A stretch of 64,000 bases of DNA, taken from an uncultured Bacteroidota bacterium. Lineage in GTDB: Bacteria; Bacteroidota; Bacteroidia; Chitinophagales; Saprospiraceae. The position numbers were made by a program, and so were the translations under genes. The notes under the pieces were generated by a model that made no database searches, was not told where the DNA came from, and saw only the letters and a list, made by a program, of their open reading frames with translations. The stretch lies in assembly GCA_937872515.1 (NCBI GenBank), contig CALMSX010000045.1:55339-119338 (forward strand). The letters are read 5' to 3'. Within the stretch, counting starts at the first letter, position 1; every line of letters begins with the position of its first letter. Positions 1-10,926 of the stretch are shown here, piece after piece.

Positions 1-201
1 ATCGATGGATCACCGGCTTATGAAGCAGGAGTAAGGCCCAATGATGTAATTACCAAACTTTGTTTTTCCTCGTCATCTAATTTAACCCTTGATAAAATAA
101 ATAACATTCTCTCAGGTAAAGAAGGTAAAAAAATAAAACTCAGGGTCCAACGCGAAGGCAAGAACCTCAAATTTGAGTTCAGACTCCGTGAGTTATTGTA
201 G
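1..201 (+). CDS. C-terminal fragment of a PDZ-domain protein (5' end outside window)
   Basis: The open frame enters from the left edge and stops at 199-201. The visible 66 residues begin DGSPAYEAGVRPNDVI, the carboxylate-binding-loop side of a PDZ domain, and continue to a short basic tail. In Bacteroidota such a terminal PDZ often ends a retropepsin-like aspartyl protease or a periplasmic serine protease, but the catalytic part is outside the window, so the parent protein cannot be named. It lies 47 bp before kdsA, which has its own -7 element, so the two are probably separate transcripts. Confidence 0.7.
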   Translation: MDGSPAYEAGVRPNDVITKLCFSSSSNLTLDKINNILSGKEGKKIKLRVQREGKNLKFEFRLRELL

Positions 202-227
202 GCTTCATTCATGTGCGGGGTATTTCC

Positions 228-235
228 TACCTTTG
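228..235 (+). promoter_or_regulatory. Bacteroidota-type -7 promoter element for kdsA
   Basis: TACCTTTG fits the Bacteroidota sigma-A -7 consensus TAnnTTTG and lies 13 bp before the kdsA ATG, implying a very short leader. No convincing -33 TTG is seen at the usual spacing. The start codon is preceded by an A-rich tract rather than a Shine-Dalgarno sequence. Confidence 0.45.
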
Positions 236-248
236 CAAAAAAAAATAA

Positions 249-1046
249 ATGCGCAAGCTCTTTGATCAACCCAATTTTTTTCTCATTGCCGGACCCTGTG
301 TAGTAGAAGGCGAAGCGGTTGTTTATGAAATTGGTCGACACGTCAAAACCGTCTGTGATGACTTGCAGATACCTTATGTTTTTAAAGCCTCTTATCGCAA
401 GGCGAATCGTTCCAGTAGCAAATCTTTCACCGGCATCGGAGATGAAAACGCGCTGGCTCTCATCCAGGCTGTTGGGAAAGAATTGGGCGTTCCCGTCACC
501 ACCGACATCCACACCGATGAAGAAGCCGCTCTGGCAGCCCAATATGTAGACATCCTGCAAATACCGGCATTTTTGTGTCGCCAAAGCTCCCTCCTGGAAG
601 CCGCTGCCCGAACCGGTAAATATGTCAACATCAAAAAAGGACAGTTCATGAGTCCGGAAGCCATGCAGTTTGCAGTACAAAAAGTGAAAGAGGCTGGCAA
701 TGAGAAGGTTCTTCTCACCGATAGAGGCACTACTTTTGGCTACCAGGATCTGGTGGTTGACTATCGAGGTCTGCCAACTATGCAAGGCTTTGGGGTGCCT
801 GTTATTATGGATTGTACCCACTCGCTTCAACAACCCAATCAAACATCAGGTGTTACCGGAGGCAGGCCCGACCTCATTCCTACCATTGCAAAAGCAGCGG
901 TAGCCGTTGGAGTGGATGGTCTCTTTATTGAAACCCACCCCAGACCTGCTGAAGCAAAATCAGATGGCGCCAATATGTTGCCCATCGAACAGCTGCGCCC
1001 TTTATTGGAACAATTGGTAAAAATAAGGGCGGCCATTCGTCCCTGA
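249..1046 (+). CDS. kdsA: 3-deoxy-8-phosphooctulonate synthase (KDO-8-P synthase), metal-dependent type
   Basis: Condenses phosphoenolpyruvate with arabinose 5-phosphate to give KDO-8-phosphate, the committed step to the KDO of lipopolysaccharide, in the cytoplasm. The 265-residue length is normal. Family motifs are KANRSSSKSFTG (51-62), IPAFLCRQ (105-112) and LTDRGTTFGY (156-165). The four metal ligands known from the Aquifex enzyme are all present: Cys17 in AGPC, His191 in CTHS, Glu228 in IETHP and Asp239 in KSDG. Class I enzymes such as that of E. coli carry Asn in place of this Cys, so this one is predicted to need a divalent metal. The next gene starts 2 bp after the stop, suggesting cotranscription. 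Confidence 0.95.
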   Translation: MRKLFDQPNFFLIAGPCVVEGEAVVYEIGRHVKTVCDDLQIPYVFKASYRKANRSSSKSFTGIGDENALALIQAVGKELGVPVTTDIHTDEEAALAAQYVDILQIPAFLCRQSSLLEAAARTGKYVNIKKGQFMSPEAMQFAVQKVKEAGNEKVLLTDRGTTFGYQDLVVDYRGLPTMQGFGVPVIMDCTHSLQQPNQTSGVTGGRPDLIPTIAKAAVAVGVDGLFIETHPRPAEAKSDGANMLPIEQLRPLLEQLVKIRAAIRP

Positions 1047-1048
1047 TC

Positions 1049-2614
1049 ATGATAAAAGAAGTTGAAATAAAGGTACTGCCCGCTCAAATCCAAGATGCAG
1101 AAGCCATTCGTATTGCCTGTCTTCAAAAAGCTGGCCTTCCTCAAAAAGGGGATTGGATTGTTACCATTCTTAAACGATCAATCGATGCCCGAAGTCGGCA
1201 ACCCATTTACTTACTAAGGGCGCGTATCACTGACCTTTTGCATGCTTCCGATTTTGATCCACCTGCTTTGACTTTTTATCATGTCAAAGAAAGGCCAAAA
1301 GTGGTTATCATTGGTGCGGGTCCTGCCGGCTATTTCGCTGCCCTGCAATGCCTGGAACTCAACCTCTGTCCGATAGTGGTAGATCGGGGTAAAGACGTAC
1401 AGGCCAGGAGGCGGGATCTTAAGGCCATTCAGCAAATGGGTGAGGTCAACCCGCATTCCAACTATTGTTTTGGGGAGGGAGGTGCCGGCACCTACAGCGA
1501 TGGCAAACTTTATACCCGGTCTCATAAAAGAGGAGATATCGAAAAAGTACTCCGGTTGTTGGTTGATCATGGGGCCACCTCTGATATTCTTGTTGACGCC
1601 CATCCACATATTGGTTCCAACAAACTACCCCAAATTGTAGCAGCCATCCGTAAGACCATAAAAGACCACGGTGGAGAAGTACATTTTGATACCTGGATCA
1701 CTGAGCTGGAAATACAAGACCAAACCTTAAAGTCTGTGCGCAGCCATGATGGAAGAGAATTTGCCGGTGAAGCCTTTATTTTAGCCACCGGCCATTCAGC
1801 AAGGGATATTTATCGTTTGCTATACACGCATAACATAGCCATCGAGGCCAAGCCATTTGCCCTTGGGGTTAGGATTGAGCACACCCAACGTTTTATTGAT
1901 AAAGTACAATATAAACAAGACCCCAGAGAAGAAAATCTTCCGGCAGCAAGTTACAAAACAGTTTGTCAGATCGACCAAACCGGGGTATTTTCTTTTTGTA
2001 TGTGCCCCGGTGGCTTGGTGGTTCCGGCAGCCACAGCACCGGGTGAGATTGTAGTCAACGGCATGAGTCTTTCGCGAAGAGACAGCCCCTTTGCCAATAG
2101 TGGTTTTGTTACCTCTATCGAATTGGATGAACTCAATAAACACGGATACAAAGACACCTTTGCCAGCATGGACTTCCAGGCGAGTGTTGAACAGCACATG
2201 TTTCAATTGGGAGACGGATCTCAAAAAGCACCTGCCCAAAGAGTAGATGATTTTGTAAAGGGCAGGTTATCGGCAGATTTGTTTGAGACCTCTTACATAC
2301 CTGGTCTCTTCAGTGCTCCTCTGCATGAACAGCTACCCGACTTTGTTGCCTACCGTCTTCGCCATGCCATTCGTCAGATCGATAAATCCATGAGCGGCTT
2401 CCTGAGTCATGAAGCCAATGTCATTGCCACTGAGAGTCGCACCTCCTCCCCCATCAAAGTGCCCAGAGATCCTGTTTCCCGCATGCACCCGCAAATCAAA
2501 GGTCTGTTTCCCTGCGGTGAAGGTGCCGGTTATGCCGGTGGCATTCTGAGTGCAGCCATGGATGGGCAGAATGTGGCGCTGAGTGTAATGGAGGGACTAG
2601 GGGTTAGGGGCTAG
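1049..2614 (+). CDS. COG2509-type FAD-dependent oxidoreductase
   Basis: This 521-residue protein is a predicted flavin-dependent dehydrogenase of the COG2509 family, whose substrate is not known. Residues 1-80 form the small N-terminal domain usual in the family. A dinucleotide-binding Rossmann motif GAGPAG lies at 89-94, followed by CFGEGGAGTYSDGKL (about 138-152), a strong family signature. Near the C-terminus FPCGEGAGYAGGI is the second FAD-contacting motif. The ATG is 2 bp after the kdsA stop. Its last codons and stop (tag, 2612-2614) fall inside a short CTAGGGG/TTAGGGG heptamer repeat, so the extreme C-terminus (GLGVRG) is probably repeat-derived and not conserved. Confidence 0.88.
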   Translation: MIKEVEIKVLPAQIQDAEAIRIACLQKAGLPQKGDWIVTILKRSIDARSRQPIYLLRARITDLLHASDFDPPALTFYHVKERPKVVIIGAGPAGYFAALQCLELNLCPIVVDRGKDVQARRRDLKAIQQMGEVNPHSNYCFGEGGAGTYSDGKLYTRSHKRGDIEKVLRLLVDHGATSDILVDAHPHIGSNKLPQIVAAIRKTIKDHGGEVHFDTWITELEIQDQTLKSVRSHDGREFAGEAFILATGHSARDIYRLLYTHNIAIEAKPFALGVRIEHTQRFIDKVQYKQDPREENLPAASYKTVCQIDQTGVFSFCMCPGGLVVPAATAPGEIVVNGMSLSRRDSPFANSGFVTSIELDELNKHGYKDTFASMDFQASVEQHMFQLGDGSQKAPAQRVDDFVKGRLSADLFETSYIPGLFSAPLHEQLPDFVAYRLRHAIRQIDKSMSGFLSHEANVIATESRTSSPIKVPRDPVSRMHPQIKGLFPCGEGAGYAGGILSAAMDGQNVALSVMEGLGVRG

Positions 2615-2617
2615 GGG
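2597..2617. repeat. Short heptamer repeat CTAGGGG-TTAGGGG-CTAGGGG
   Basis: Three exact-phase 7-bp units overlap the stop codon of the flavoprotein gene, followed by a degenerate fourth (CTAAGAG). This is the smallest member of the heptamer-array family seen elsewhere in the window. Confidence 0.6.
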
Positions 2618-3368
2618 CTAAGAGTGGATAAAAACATCCCAGTATATTATAGGAAATTAATTGATATTATACCTACGTCGGGTAAATAGATAAAAATCAG
2701 AAGCCATCTCAGACTCGGGGTGAAAAGGTTAAATCTCCCTTGCTCAGGTGGCATCAAGACTTCTAATAACAATTCAATTACCCGCCCATAAAACTCCGTT
2801 ATTGTTATCTGTCCGGCCAATGGAGGTGTTTCTTTTTCAGAATCGCATCTTCTAATAATAGCTTTTCGTATCTGATGCCCTTCATTTTGCAAACATTCCT
2901 GTTGCGTAAAAAAATGAAAACGCCATAATAATTTATGATTTAAATTCTCTTCTTACGTCTATATTTCGGAAGGTGGGTAAGCACAAATAAAGTTATATTA
3001 TTAGTGAAGGCAGCGCTTGCTTAGTACAAAATATGTGCAAAAACATATCCCAAACCTTATTTAGTATTTAAAAAAATAAGCTTTCTGATCCCTTTATAAC
3101 CCGATTTTAAGACAGAACCAGAATAATAAAATCGCTAAAAATCAAACTTTCTTATTGTGAAAAATCCACTTTCTCAAGCTTATTGCTATTAATTTGGGGC
3201 TAATTTGCTATTCTTTTTTAAGGAAAATAAAAATCATAACACATTGTTTATCTGTTATTTACAACATACTTATCTAATTTTTTTTGCGGAAAAATCAAAA
3301 AAGTTAGTTTTTAGAGAGTAAAAGCCAACAGTAGCTTCGGGACATTATTAACAACAAAAAGCACAATC
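2618..3368. other. Gene-free AT-rich spacer
   Basis: About 750 bp separate the flavoprotein gene from the next secreted-protein gene. One minus-strand open frame of 81 codons (2647-2892) has a coding-like stretch but no recognisable domain and poor context. The right half is strongly AT-rich and must hold the promoter of the next gene, although no clear TAnnTTTG element could be assigned. Confidence 0.5.
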
Positions 3369-6332
3369 ATGATGTCGAAACATTACACAAGATTTACTCC
3401 GAAGCTTGGAATTTTTATACTATTGTTGCTATTGACTCAAATCGGATATGGCCAAATCTGTAATTGTGATGATGAAACTACCGTTATTACGACTGAGAAC
3501 AGCAGTGATGGCTTTGAAAGTTATGTGGTAAATAATCTTTTGCCTTTAAATGGTAATTGGTCATTATATCCACCAACCGGGTCCTACAATCCAATTTCAG
3601 CAACGGTTGTGAACAACATTGTTCATTGTGGGAACAAATCCATCAGGCTACAGTATAGCAATAATCAACCAGTTGATATCCGTTATGAATTGAATGGATG
3701 GAGAATTACCCTCTATATGTATGTTCCCTCCAATAAGTCGGCAAGGATATCATTTCTTGATGTAAACAATGATGAGCTGACCGAGATAAATTTCGGAACG
3801 GGTACAACCGCACAAGTTACCAGTGGTTCATTCTCAACCTCATTTAGCTATCCTAAAAATGAGTGGTTTAGATTCTCCAGCCATACCTTGCACCCTGAAT
3901 ACACAGCTCTTTTTTTAAATTATGACAATGTGGCTTCACTCACAGTAGGACATGACACAGGATATCTCAATTTGTATGCTAATGAAACCGGGGATCAGTT
4001 TTATGTAGATAAAATTTGCCACATGCACTATAGCGGAGCATTGGTAAATTGTTCCACCATACTTGAACCCGTCTGCCTAAACTACAGTAACATACCTGCC
4101 GGCAACAACGATTGTTATGCATTGGTGGATGGCTTTTTGGCAGACGAACATCACCTTTGCCAATCTTCAGGGGGAAGTGCGTGTGATGATGCAATGCCCA
4201 TTGACTGTGGCGAAACGTTGATGAGCACTACCCTGGGAGAAACGTTTAAATTTTACAGACCAGACTATGGATCTTGTTTACCACAAAACACATCCAATGA
4301 CTTTAGAGCACCGGATAAGGTGTTTAGATTCATCAAACCTGACAATACAGGTGATGTAGGAATAACCTTGTGTAGTAAAACCTTAAATGTTGATTTAGAT
4401 GTATTTCTGGTTGATGATTGTGGACAGGCCTGGAGCGGAAATCCCCAAATAGTTGTAAATGTTCCACCCAACACACCACCCAATTCAGATATCAATTGTA
4501 TTGGAAGCGGCACTAGTGCTGTAGATCAAAATGGATACGATACAGACTATATAGAATACAAAGATTTGCCTGCCGGTGAATACTTTATCATAGTGGATGG
4601 TCAACATTGGCAGACTCCAGGTGAAATAAATGATGCTGGCCCTTTTGAATTGACGCTTACTTGTAAAGATCTGGATTGCGAATTCAGTGAACCAATTACT
4701 TGTAATCAGCCTAAATTAAGTGAATCCATGTTTGGAGAAAACAATGTCTCAGTGTTTTGTTCTCCTGATCCCAATCCGTCAGGAAGCATTGATCCACTTC
4801 CTCCGGGAGCAGGTTGTACAGGAGTTGAAAGGGTTTATCAATTTGAACCTAATTTTAGCGGCCCGGCAACCATCACTTTGTACGGCTTTTCTTCCAATGA
4901 AAACCTTGAACTGTTTTTATTAGAAGACTGTGATCACACCACTTGCCTTGCCCATAGCACCAATTCTTCTGGCACAGTAGAAACCATTACCTATGATGTC
5001 ATTGCGGGACATACGTACCAAATCGTTGTTGATGGATACAAAGGTTCATTTTCAAATTTTAATATTGAGGTCAATTGTTGTGAATCACCTAAATACTTAA
5101 ATTGTGCTACCACAGGCAACATTACCCATTATTATAGTGGAGATGGCAATAATCTTAAATTCACTTTCACCTCCAATACTGCACCTGCTTCCGGTTATCA
5201 ATGGCTGGTTCGCCAAAATGGCAATATCATCAATAGCCAGGCAGGAACCGCCAACTCAACCACAATAACTTTTAATGCTGCAGGTAACTACGAAGTTTGT
5301 ATCCCCAGGATCAACAACATGGGTTGCGTAGAGTATTGCTGTTATCCTGTCAATCCGGGAAACCCATTTAATTGCAATACCATAAATTATACCTATAATC
5401 AAAGCGCCAACAGCTACCAATTTACACCCCAAACTCCAGGCACCAATGGACAATGGTTGGTTGACAATGGCAATAATCCTCCCAGCCCAATCAATGGCAG
5501 TTTACCTGTTTCCGGCTGCGTAAAACGGACCATTAGTTATCGATATTTTGATGGATCGTATTGGAGATACTGTTGCAGGGTAATTTGGATCTGTAATCCA
5601 TTTAGCTGCGGTGACATCAAGGTAAAATATAAACCAAGTAATAACGAATATGAATTTTCATTGGATGGTAGCAATAGCAATTGGAACAGTTTCAGTTGGA
5701 CCATTGATGAGACCAGTCAGAACATTGGAAATACTCAAAATATCATTTATGTACCACCGGTTCCCAATCCCAATGATTGCAGAGTGTTTACCTATTCATT
5801 AAGGTACTGGGACGGCACTGCATGGAGAATGTGCTGCATTCCTGTCTATATATGCAATCCTGAAAATTGTGGGAGTAATATCCAATATACATATGACAAT
5901 AGCCAAAAAATCTTAAGCTTCTTTTCAGCCAATGGAAATCTATCCAATATTCATTGGTTCCTGAATGGTATGGAAGTCAATCAGGTCAGTGTTCAACAAA
6001 ATGGAACTTATGCAGCGGCTATGTTTTATTATGACAATAGTTTGAAATATTATAGAGCGTGCAAATCGACCATTTCTGTCCCGGTAGTTGGAACACAGGA
6101 ATCAGACCTGGATGGCGCTGTCATCTACCCCAATCCTGCTTCACAGAAGATTTATGTTCAATGTCAACGCCCGATTGAAATCATTGAATTGTACGACTTG
6201 AGTGGAAAATTAGTATTGACAGAGGTTAAAGATAATTTTATATCTGTGCTAGATGTACCCAGAGGTATTTTCTTTATTCGGGTATACACCTCAAAGGGCG
6301 TAAGTAATCATAAAGTTGTCTTAGTAGAATAG
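3369..6332 (+). CDS. Large secreted Cys-rich protein with T9SS type A sorting domain
   Basis: A 987-residue extracellular or cell-surface protein of unknown role. Residues 1-29 form a Sec signal peptide ending around IGYGQ. The mature part begins with a CNCDDET stretch, then a beta-sandwich-like region, then two regions resembling pre-peptidase C-terminal (PPC) modules with the pattern PAGEYFIIVDGQHW. These are followed by three related Cys-rich repeats, each with an RYxDGxxWRxCC core. The last about 75 residues (VIYPNPASQKIYVQ onward) match the T9SS type A sorting domain, predicting export by the type IX system and surface anchoring or release. No catalytic motif is visible. A terminator-like hairpin follows. 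Confidence 0.82.
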   Translation: MMSKHYTRFTPKLGIFILLLLLTQIGYGQICNCDDETTVITTENSSDGFESYVVNNLLPLNGNWSLYPPTGSYNPISATVVNNIVHCGNKSIRLQYSNNQPVDIRYELNGWRITLYMYVPSNKSARISFLDVNNDELTEINFGTGTTAQVTSGSFSTSFSYPKNEWFRFSSHTLHPEYTALFLNYDNVASLTVGHDTGYLNLYANETGDQFYVDKICHMHYSGALVNCSTILEPVCLNYSNIPAGNNDCYALVDGFLADEHHLCQSSGGSACDDAMPIDCGETLMSTTLGETFKFYRPDYGSCLPQNTSNDFRAPDKVFRFIKPDNTGDVGITLCSKTLNVDLDVFLVDDCGQAWSGNPQIVVNVPPNTPPNSDINCIGSGTSAVDQNGYDTDYIEYKDLPAGEYFIIVDGQHWQTPGEINDAGPFELTLTCKDLDCEFSEPITCNQPKLSESMFGENNVSVFCSPDPNPSGSIDPLPPGAGCTGVERVYQFEPNFSGPATITLYGFSSNENLELFLLEDCDHTTCLAHSTNSSGTVETITYDVIAGHTYQIVVDGYKGSFSNFNIEVNCCESPKYLNCATTGNITHYYSGDGNNLKFTFTSNTAPASGYQWLVRQNGNIINSQAGTANSTTITFNAAGNYEVCIPRINNMGCVEYCCYPVNPGNPFNCNTINYTYNQSANSYQFTPQTPGTNGQWLVDNGNNPPSPINGSLPVSGCVKRTISYRYFDGSYWRYCCRVIWICNPFSCGDIKVKYKPSNNEYEFSLDGSNSNWNSFSWTIDETSQNIGNTQNIIYVPPVPNPNDCRVFTYSLRYWDGTAWRMCCIPVYICNPENCGSNIQYTYDNSQKILSFFSANGNLSNIHWFLNGMEVNQVSVQQNGTYAAAMFYYDNSLKYYRACKSTISVPVVGTQESDLDGAVIYPNPASQKIYVQCQRPIEIIELYDLSGKLVLTEVKDNFISVLDVPRGIFFIRVYTSKGVSNHKVVLVE

Positions 6333-6362
6333 TATGATTATTTTATAAGGCAATTTAAAAGC

Positions 6363-6424
6363 GAATGCCACAGACAAAGAAATATAGGATTCATATTTGA
6401 CTATTTCTTTAGTTTGTGGCATTC
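6363..6424 (+). terminator. Stem-loop terminator after the secreted protein gene
   Basis: Near-perfect inverted repeat: GAATGCCACAGACAAAGAAA pairs with the mirrored arm ending in GTGGCATTC, with a loop of about 18 nt and then a T-rich tract. It sits between two convergent genes and may serve both. Confidence 0.65.
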
Positions 6425-6801
6425 TTTATTTGAATAAAATATCAAATCAAAAAAATACTCATTTTGTCTAACGAGGGATTAATTCATTTTATTTGGTGTT
6501 CCGTATTTAGGTTGCCTATTTATATTTATACATTTCCCCCTAATGATTCATTCAAAGCTCGCGACCTGCAAAAAACATAGCTCTCTTTTATAAGATGTTC
6601 AAACCTAAACTCAGGGCATCATTTTACTAGACTACTTTACATCATTCTATCGATGTATTCATTAGCCCTTGAAGGTTAGAAAAAACCCAATTTTCCATGA
6701 AAAACAGAATACCCAGAATTAACAAATCTAACTTAATTAATCAAGGTTACAATTTTTAATCAAACTATAAAAAAGGCTCCTTTGAAATTGACCAGCAAAT
6801 A
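6425..6801. other. Convergent intergenic spacer
   Basis: AT-rich sequence between two convergent secreted-protein genes. No open frame, RNA gene or further strong hairpin was recognised. Confidence 0.4.
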
Positions 6802-9800
6802 TTAATTGCCCGTATTAACCGTTCCGTTATTAACAAAGTTACCTAGAAAACTTCCTGTTCCCCCATAATAACCTGTATTGGTAAAACTACCCATACCTGC
6901 CTGATAACTAATAGTTCCTTTATTAATTAGGGTACCATCATTATCAATAACAGCACCCGGACTAATCACCAGGTTGTTCTCAAACCAAGTCAATGATCTA
7001 CCCATTGGAATGGATAGCATTCCACTCGGAATGGTTAGAGTAAATCCATTGGATCTTATAACCACAGAATTTGTTATGGTAACATTTGTTTCATCCATGT
7101 TATCCAACAATTCTATGGTATCAGGAGACATGGCATTGGCTGCATCAATGGCATCCTGAAGGGTTGTATAATTAGTGTTGGTTGTGGTATTGACAAAGTT
7201 ACCCTGTTGAACAGAAAAGCTAGACACGCATGTTGTTGTCAATGGTGCGCAGCTACTGGTATAGGTAAAGGTCACAGATGTTGTTCCCCCAGAGGCAAGT
7301 GGTGCTCCTACATTATTATTGGTAAGCATCCCATTACAACCTCCTGATGCAGTGGCTGTTGACAACCAGGTTGCAAACTGCATATTGACGGCTGCCTGTG
7401 TCTGTCCTCCGTTGACTGTTGTTGGGGCCGGACAAGTGAGAAGAATGGGTGGCGCAGTTGCTACTGTAAATGTCGCCTGACAGGTGGTTGTCAATGGTGT
7501 ACAGCTACTGCTATAGGTAAATATTACAGTTGTGGAACCTCCACATGCTGGCGGTGCACCCATGTTGTTATTGGTTAAGACTCCATTGCAACCTCCCGAT
7601 GCTGAAGCATTGGCTAACCAAGCGTTAAATGCAGCATCAATGGCAATTTGCGTTTGGCATGCTGCCACCGTAGTGTTGACGGGGCAGGTCAAAATCACTG
7701 GTGTACTTTCTTGCCAAACATACGTTCGGGTACAAGTGCTAGCGCCACATTCGCCCGTTGCCTCGTAAGTGAAGATTTGCTGTTTATTACATCCACTCGA
7801 TGTGATCATTCCTGCAGTACATACGACCATTGCCAGTCCGCATTCACTGGTAGCGGTTACACTGGCATCGCAGCCTGGCAAGGTAGACGGGTTGCAGCCA
7901 AGGTCGATGAGGCTCGTTGTACAATTATCAAATACGGGTAATGAGGCCACTTTCCAGGTAAAGGTTCTTGTACAGGTGGATGTAAAACCACAAGCCGTTA
8001 CCGAAAAAGTGAAAACTTTGCTACGATTGCAGCCGCTGGATGTAACAGCTCCTTCAGAACAGGTGATGCCACTTACGTTGCCGCATTCATTGCTGGCAGT
8101 TACTGCACCTCCAAATGGGGCCGTCTGTACGTTGGCACACGTGGGTATAGTAGCAGGGTTACAACCAAGGTCAAAAGTATTGTCGCAGTTGGCAAAGACA
8201 GGGGCCGTAGTCACCTGCCAGTTGTATATTTTTTGACAAGTGCTGAAAGTGCCGCAGCCGGCTGCATTAGCAACATAAATTAGCGTTTGCTGGCGGTTGC
8301 AGCCATTTACCTGGATAGTGCCCACATTGCAGGTCACTGATATCGGACCACACTCATTGGTAGCCATTACGTTCGGGTCACAAGCTGGCAGGGTGACAGG
8401 GTTGCAACCCAAGTTAATCACACCGTTTCCGCAGGTACCATTGAATGAGGGTGGCGTTACTGACGTCCAGTTGTAAGTGCGGGTACAGGTGCTGGTAATA
8501 CCACAAGCCGTGGCTGTGAAGGTAAACACTTGAGAGCGGTTACAACCATTGATGGTGATACTGCCAGCCGAACAAGTAACCGGGACAGAACCACAACTGT
8601 TAGATGCTGTTACTGCACCTCCAAAACTACCATTGGCAATGTCGGTACAAGTAGGCAGGCTGCCAGGATTACAACCAAGATTGAAGGTATTGCCGCAATT
8701 TGCAAAAGATGGTGTTGGGGTCGTTGTGGGTGAAACCGTGAAGCTAGCCTGGCAGAAAGTGGTAAATGGAGCACAGGTACTGCTATATGTAAATGTTACC
8801 GTGGTGGACCCTCCACATGCATCTGGAGCGCCTGTATTGTTGTTGGTGAGCATACCACTACAACCGCCAGATCCGCTTGCAGTGGCCAGCCAGGTGGCGA
8901 ATGCAGCGTTGATGGCAGCCTGCGACTGACAGGCAGCTACCGTTGTATTGATTGGGCAAGTGAGAATGACTGGAGTGTCTGCAACTTTGATTCCAAAATC
9001 ATTATTAGGATCATCAATAGCACCAAACCTAACAAGATCAGCACTATTGTATACTCCGGTATTTATATCTCCTGTAGTATTTGTACTGCCAGGTGAAGTA
9101 AACTGCCAACCTGAGGGTACACTTGCAGCGGGGGGTGCGCTTCCTGCAACACCTGCCGTAGTACTTATTACCACTTGTAAATTGGCAAATGAAGCTATAT
9201 TGCTGAAACTATAGGTGCCATTAGCAGCAACAGGTACAGAATTGATTACGAGATTAGTCACTGGGTCTACCAAAGTCGCATTTAATCCTCCTGCATTGGT
9301 ACCGCTTTCTCCGGCAGTAAAGATGTTGAATAAAGTGCCATTCGCACTGTTGTTGGCATCGTTCCAGACTGTGCCTGATACTGTGCTGCCAAATTTTATA
9401 GGGGTCGGATCTCCCTCACCAGCATCATCCGCTTTTAAGTTGGGAGATCCAGTTTCAACTGCCAGTCCATTATCACTATTATCTGTCACAGTTGTACCAT
9501 CAAACCCTGTTCCGGTTGCGGTGGCAGTACAATTATAGGTGGTGGTGCCATTGGTAGCCACACCCGCTACATCAAGTGTGACCTCAATGATCGCAAAATT
9601 TGATCCAGCTGTTATATTTCCAGCCCCTCCATTCAAATTTGCACCATTATACCGTGAAGAATAAAGAGTCTTTAATCCATCCAATAAACTATTGTTTCCT
9701 GTACCATTATAGGCTGGGTTTAAGACCAAAGAAGCAGGGTTATTGACAAAATTTGCTGAAACATTGTTTATTGTTAATGATGGGAAAACCGTTGCAAGGT

Positions 9801-10926
9801 TAAGAGCTGATTGCACATTTTTTAAAATGGATGTTCCAATATTTTCAACCCTTATCTGATAAGTTAGCCTATATTTATTGTTGTACCCCAACCATTGTAC
9901 GGACACCAATCTGTTTGCAGCACCAATTGAACTCATTACATCTGTAAGATCTGCAAAATTTGCCGAGGTAGGGGTTGCCAGACAATTGACCCTGAAAGAA
10001 CCAGTAAGTGCTCCTGTTGCCGGATTAACATTATAACTACCATCAGAACCGTCACTGGTTCGCGAGCTAATGACCAAAAGGTTATTATTGTTGTTATCCC
10101 ATGATAAACCATAAGTTCCAGAGCCCTGAGTGGTAAAATTAAAGCCCACACCTGTGGGTAAGATATTGCCAACCTCTACTGCTGGTATGAGGCCAGTACC
10201 GCTTATTGATGAATAGTTGGGTATTCTAATAAGTTTTTTACCAATGGTCATATACATGGAATTATCCGGTGATACCGCCAAATCGCCATATATGGCATTA
10301 CCCAATTGAGCAGCATAAAATGGCGTTGTGGTAGCATCTGAACATGACCAATAATCGCCTGTGTTGTAAGGTGCCGGCATGGTACTAGCGTATGCGGCAG
10401 GACACTGAATATTGCCAAGGATGGTAAATGTGTTGGTAGAGGGGTTGTATCGAGTCAATTTGACGGTCATAATATCGATCCTCGGAGCCGAAGCGGAAAG
10501 TTGAATAACCAAAGCAGTTTTGGTTCCATAAACATTGCCGTCTTGCCCCACACCCATTCTATGATATTCTCCTCCTGAAATTGTAGCTGCATTGGTATTG
10601 GTTGCCACTGCGCCCGTATTGTTGTAAATATTAAATACGGCGGTATTGGCAACGGTACCTGGTTTTGAATAGTATAAACGACCCGTATTGGAATCGAAAG
10701 CTGCACCACCCGGCAAATTATTATTACCGGCTGGAATGCCATTGGTAGTAGCTATGGTTGAACCTAATCAACCCGTTGTTCCATTTAAAAAACGAATTTC
10801 GTTACCCGTAGCATTCGGATTTCCACTCAAAATGTTAAAGGATTTCCAGGCTTGACTAAAGATGGAATTGATGCAAATAAAAAAGGTGAAAAACCAAAAA
10901 CTTCTTTTAAATGAAACAGACAACAT
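6802..10926 (-). CDS. Giant secreted repeat protein, interrupted by an in-frame TGA
   Basis: Reading from the ATG at 10926 gives a signal peptide (MLSVSFKRSFWFFTFFICIN, then SIFSQ) and 52 codons before a TGA at 10768-10770. The same frame then stays open for over 1,300 codons. Without that stop the product is about 1,374 residues. Domains in order: a beta-propeller-like start (GGAAFDSNTGRLYYSKPG); an SdrD_B-like module (SGTVWNDANNSANG); one TCP(I/V)NTTVAACQ module; four Cys-rich repeats of about 75-85 residues, each with an LGCNPxxxPxC core and a GCNR/GCNK turn; two more TCP modules; and a short Asn/Gly-rich tail. No T9SS sorting domain is present at the C-terminus, unlike its neighbours. A late TTG start at 10716 would leave no signal peptide. 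Whether the TGA is real, a sequencing error or recoded is open. Confidence 0.7.

Noticed and set aside
2647..2892. 81-codon minus-strand ORF in the spacer after the flavoprotein gene
   Set aside because: The frame extends upstream without a good start, no domain is recognisable and the composition drifts to AT-rich at its end. It may be a scrap of an old gene, but the sequence alone does not support a CDS.
7532..8929. Several plus-strand ORFs inside the giant repeat-protein gene
   Set aside because: They are antisense shadows of the Cys-rich repeats; the minus-strand frame has the coherent domain series and a signal peptide.
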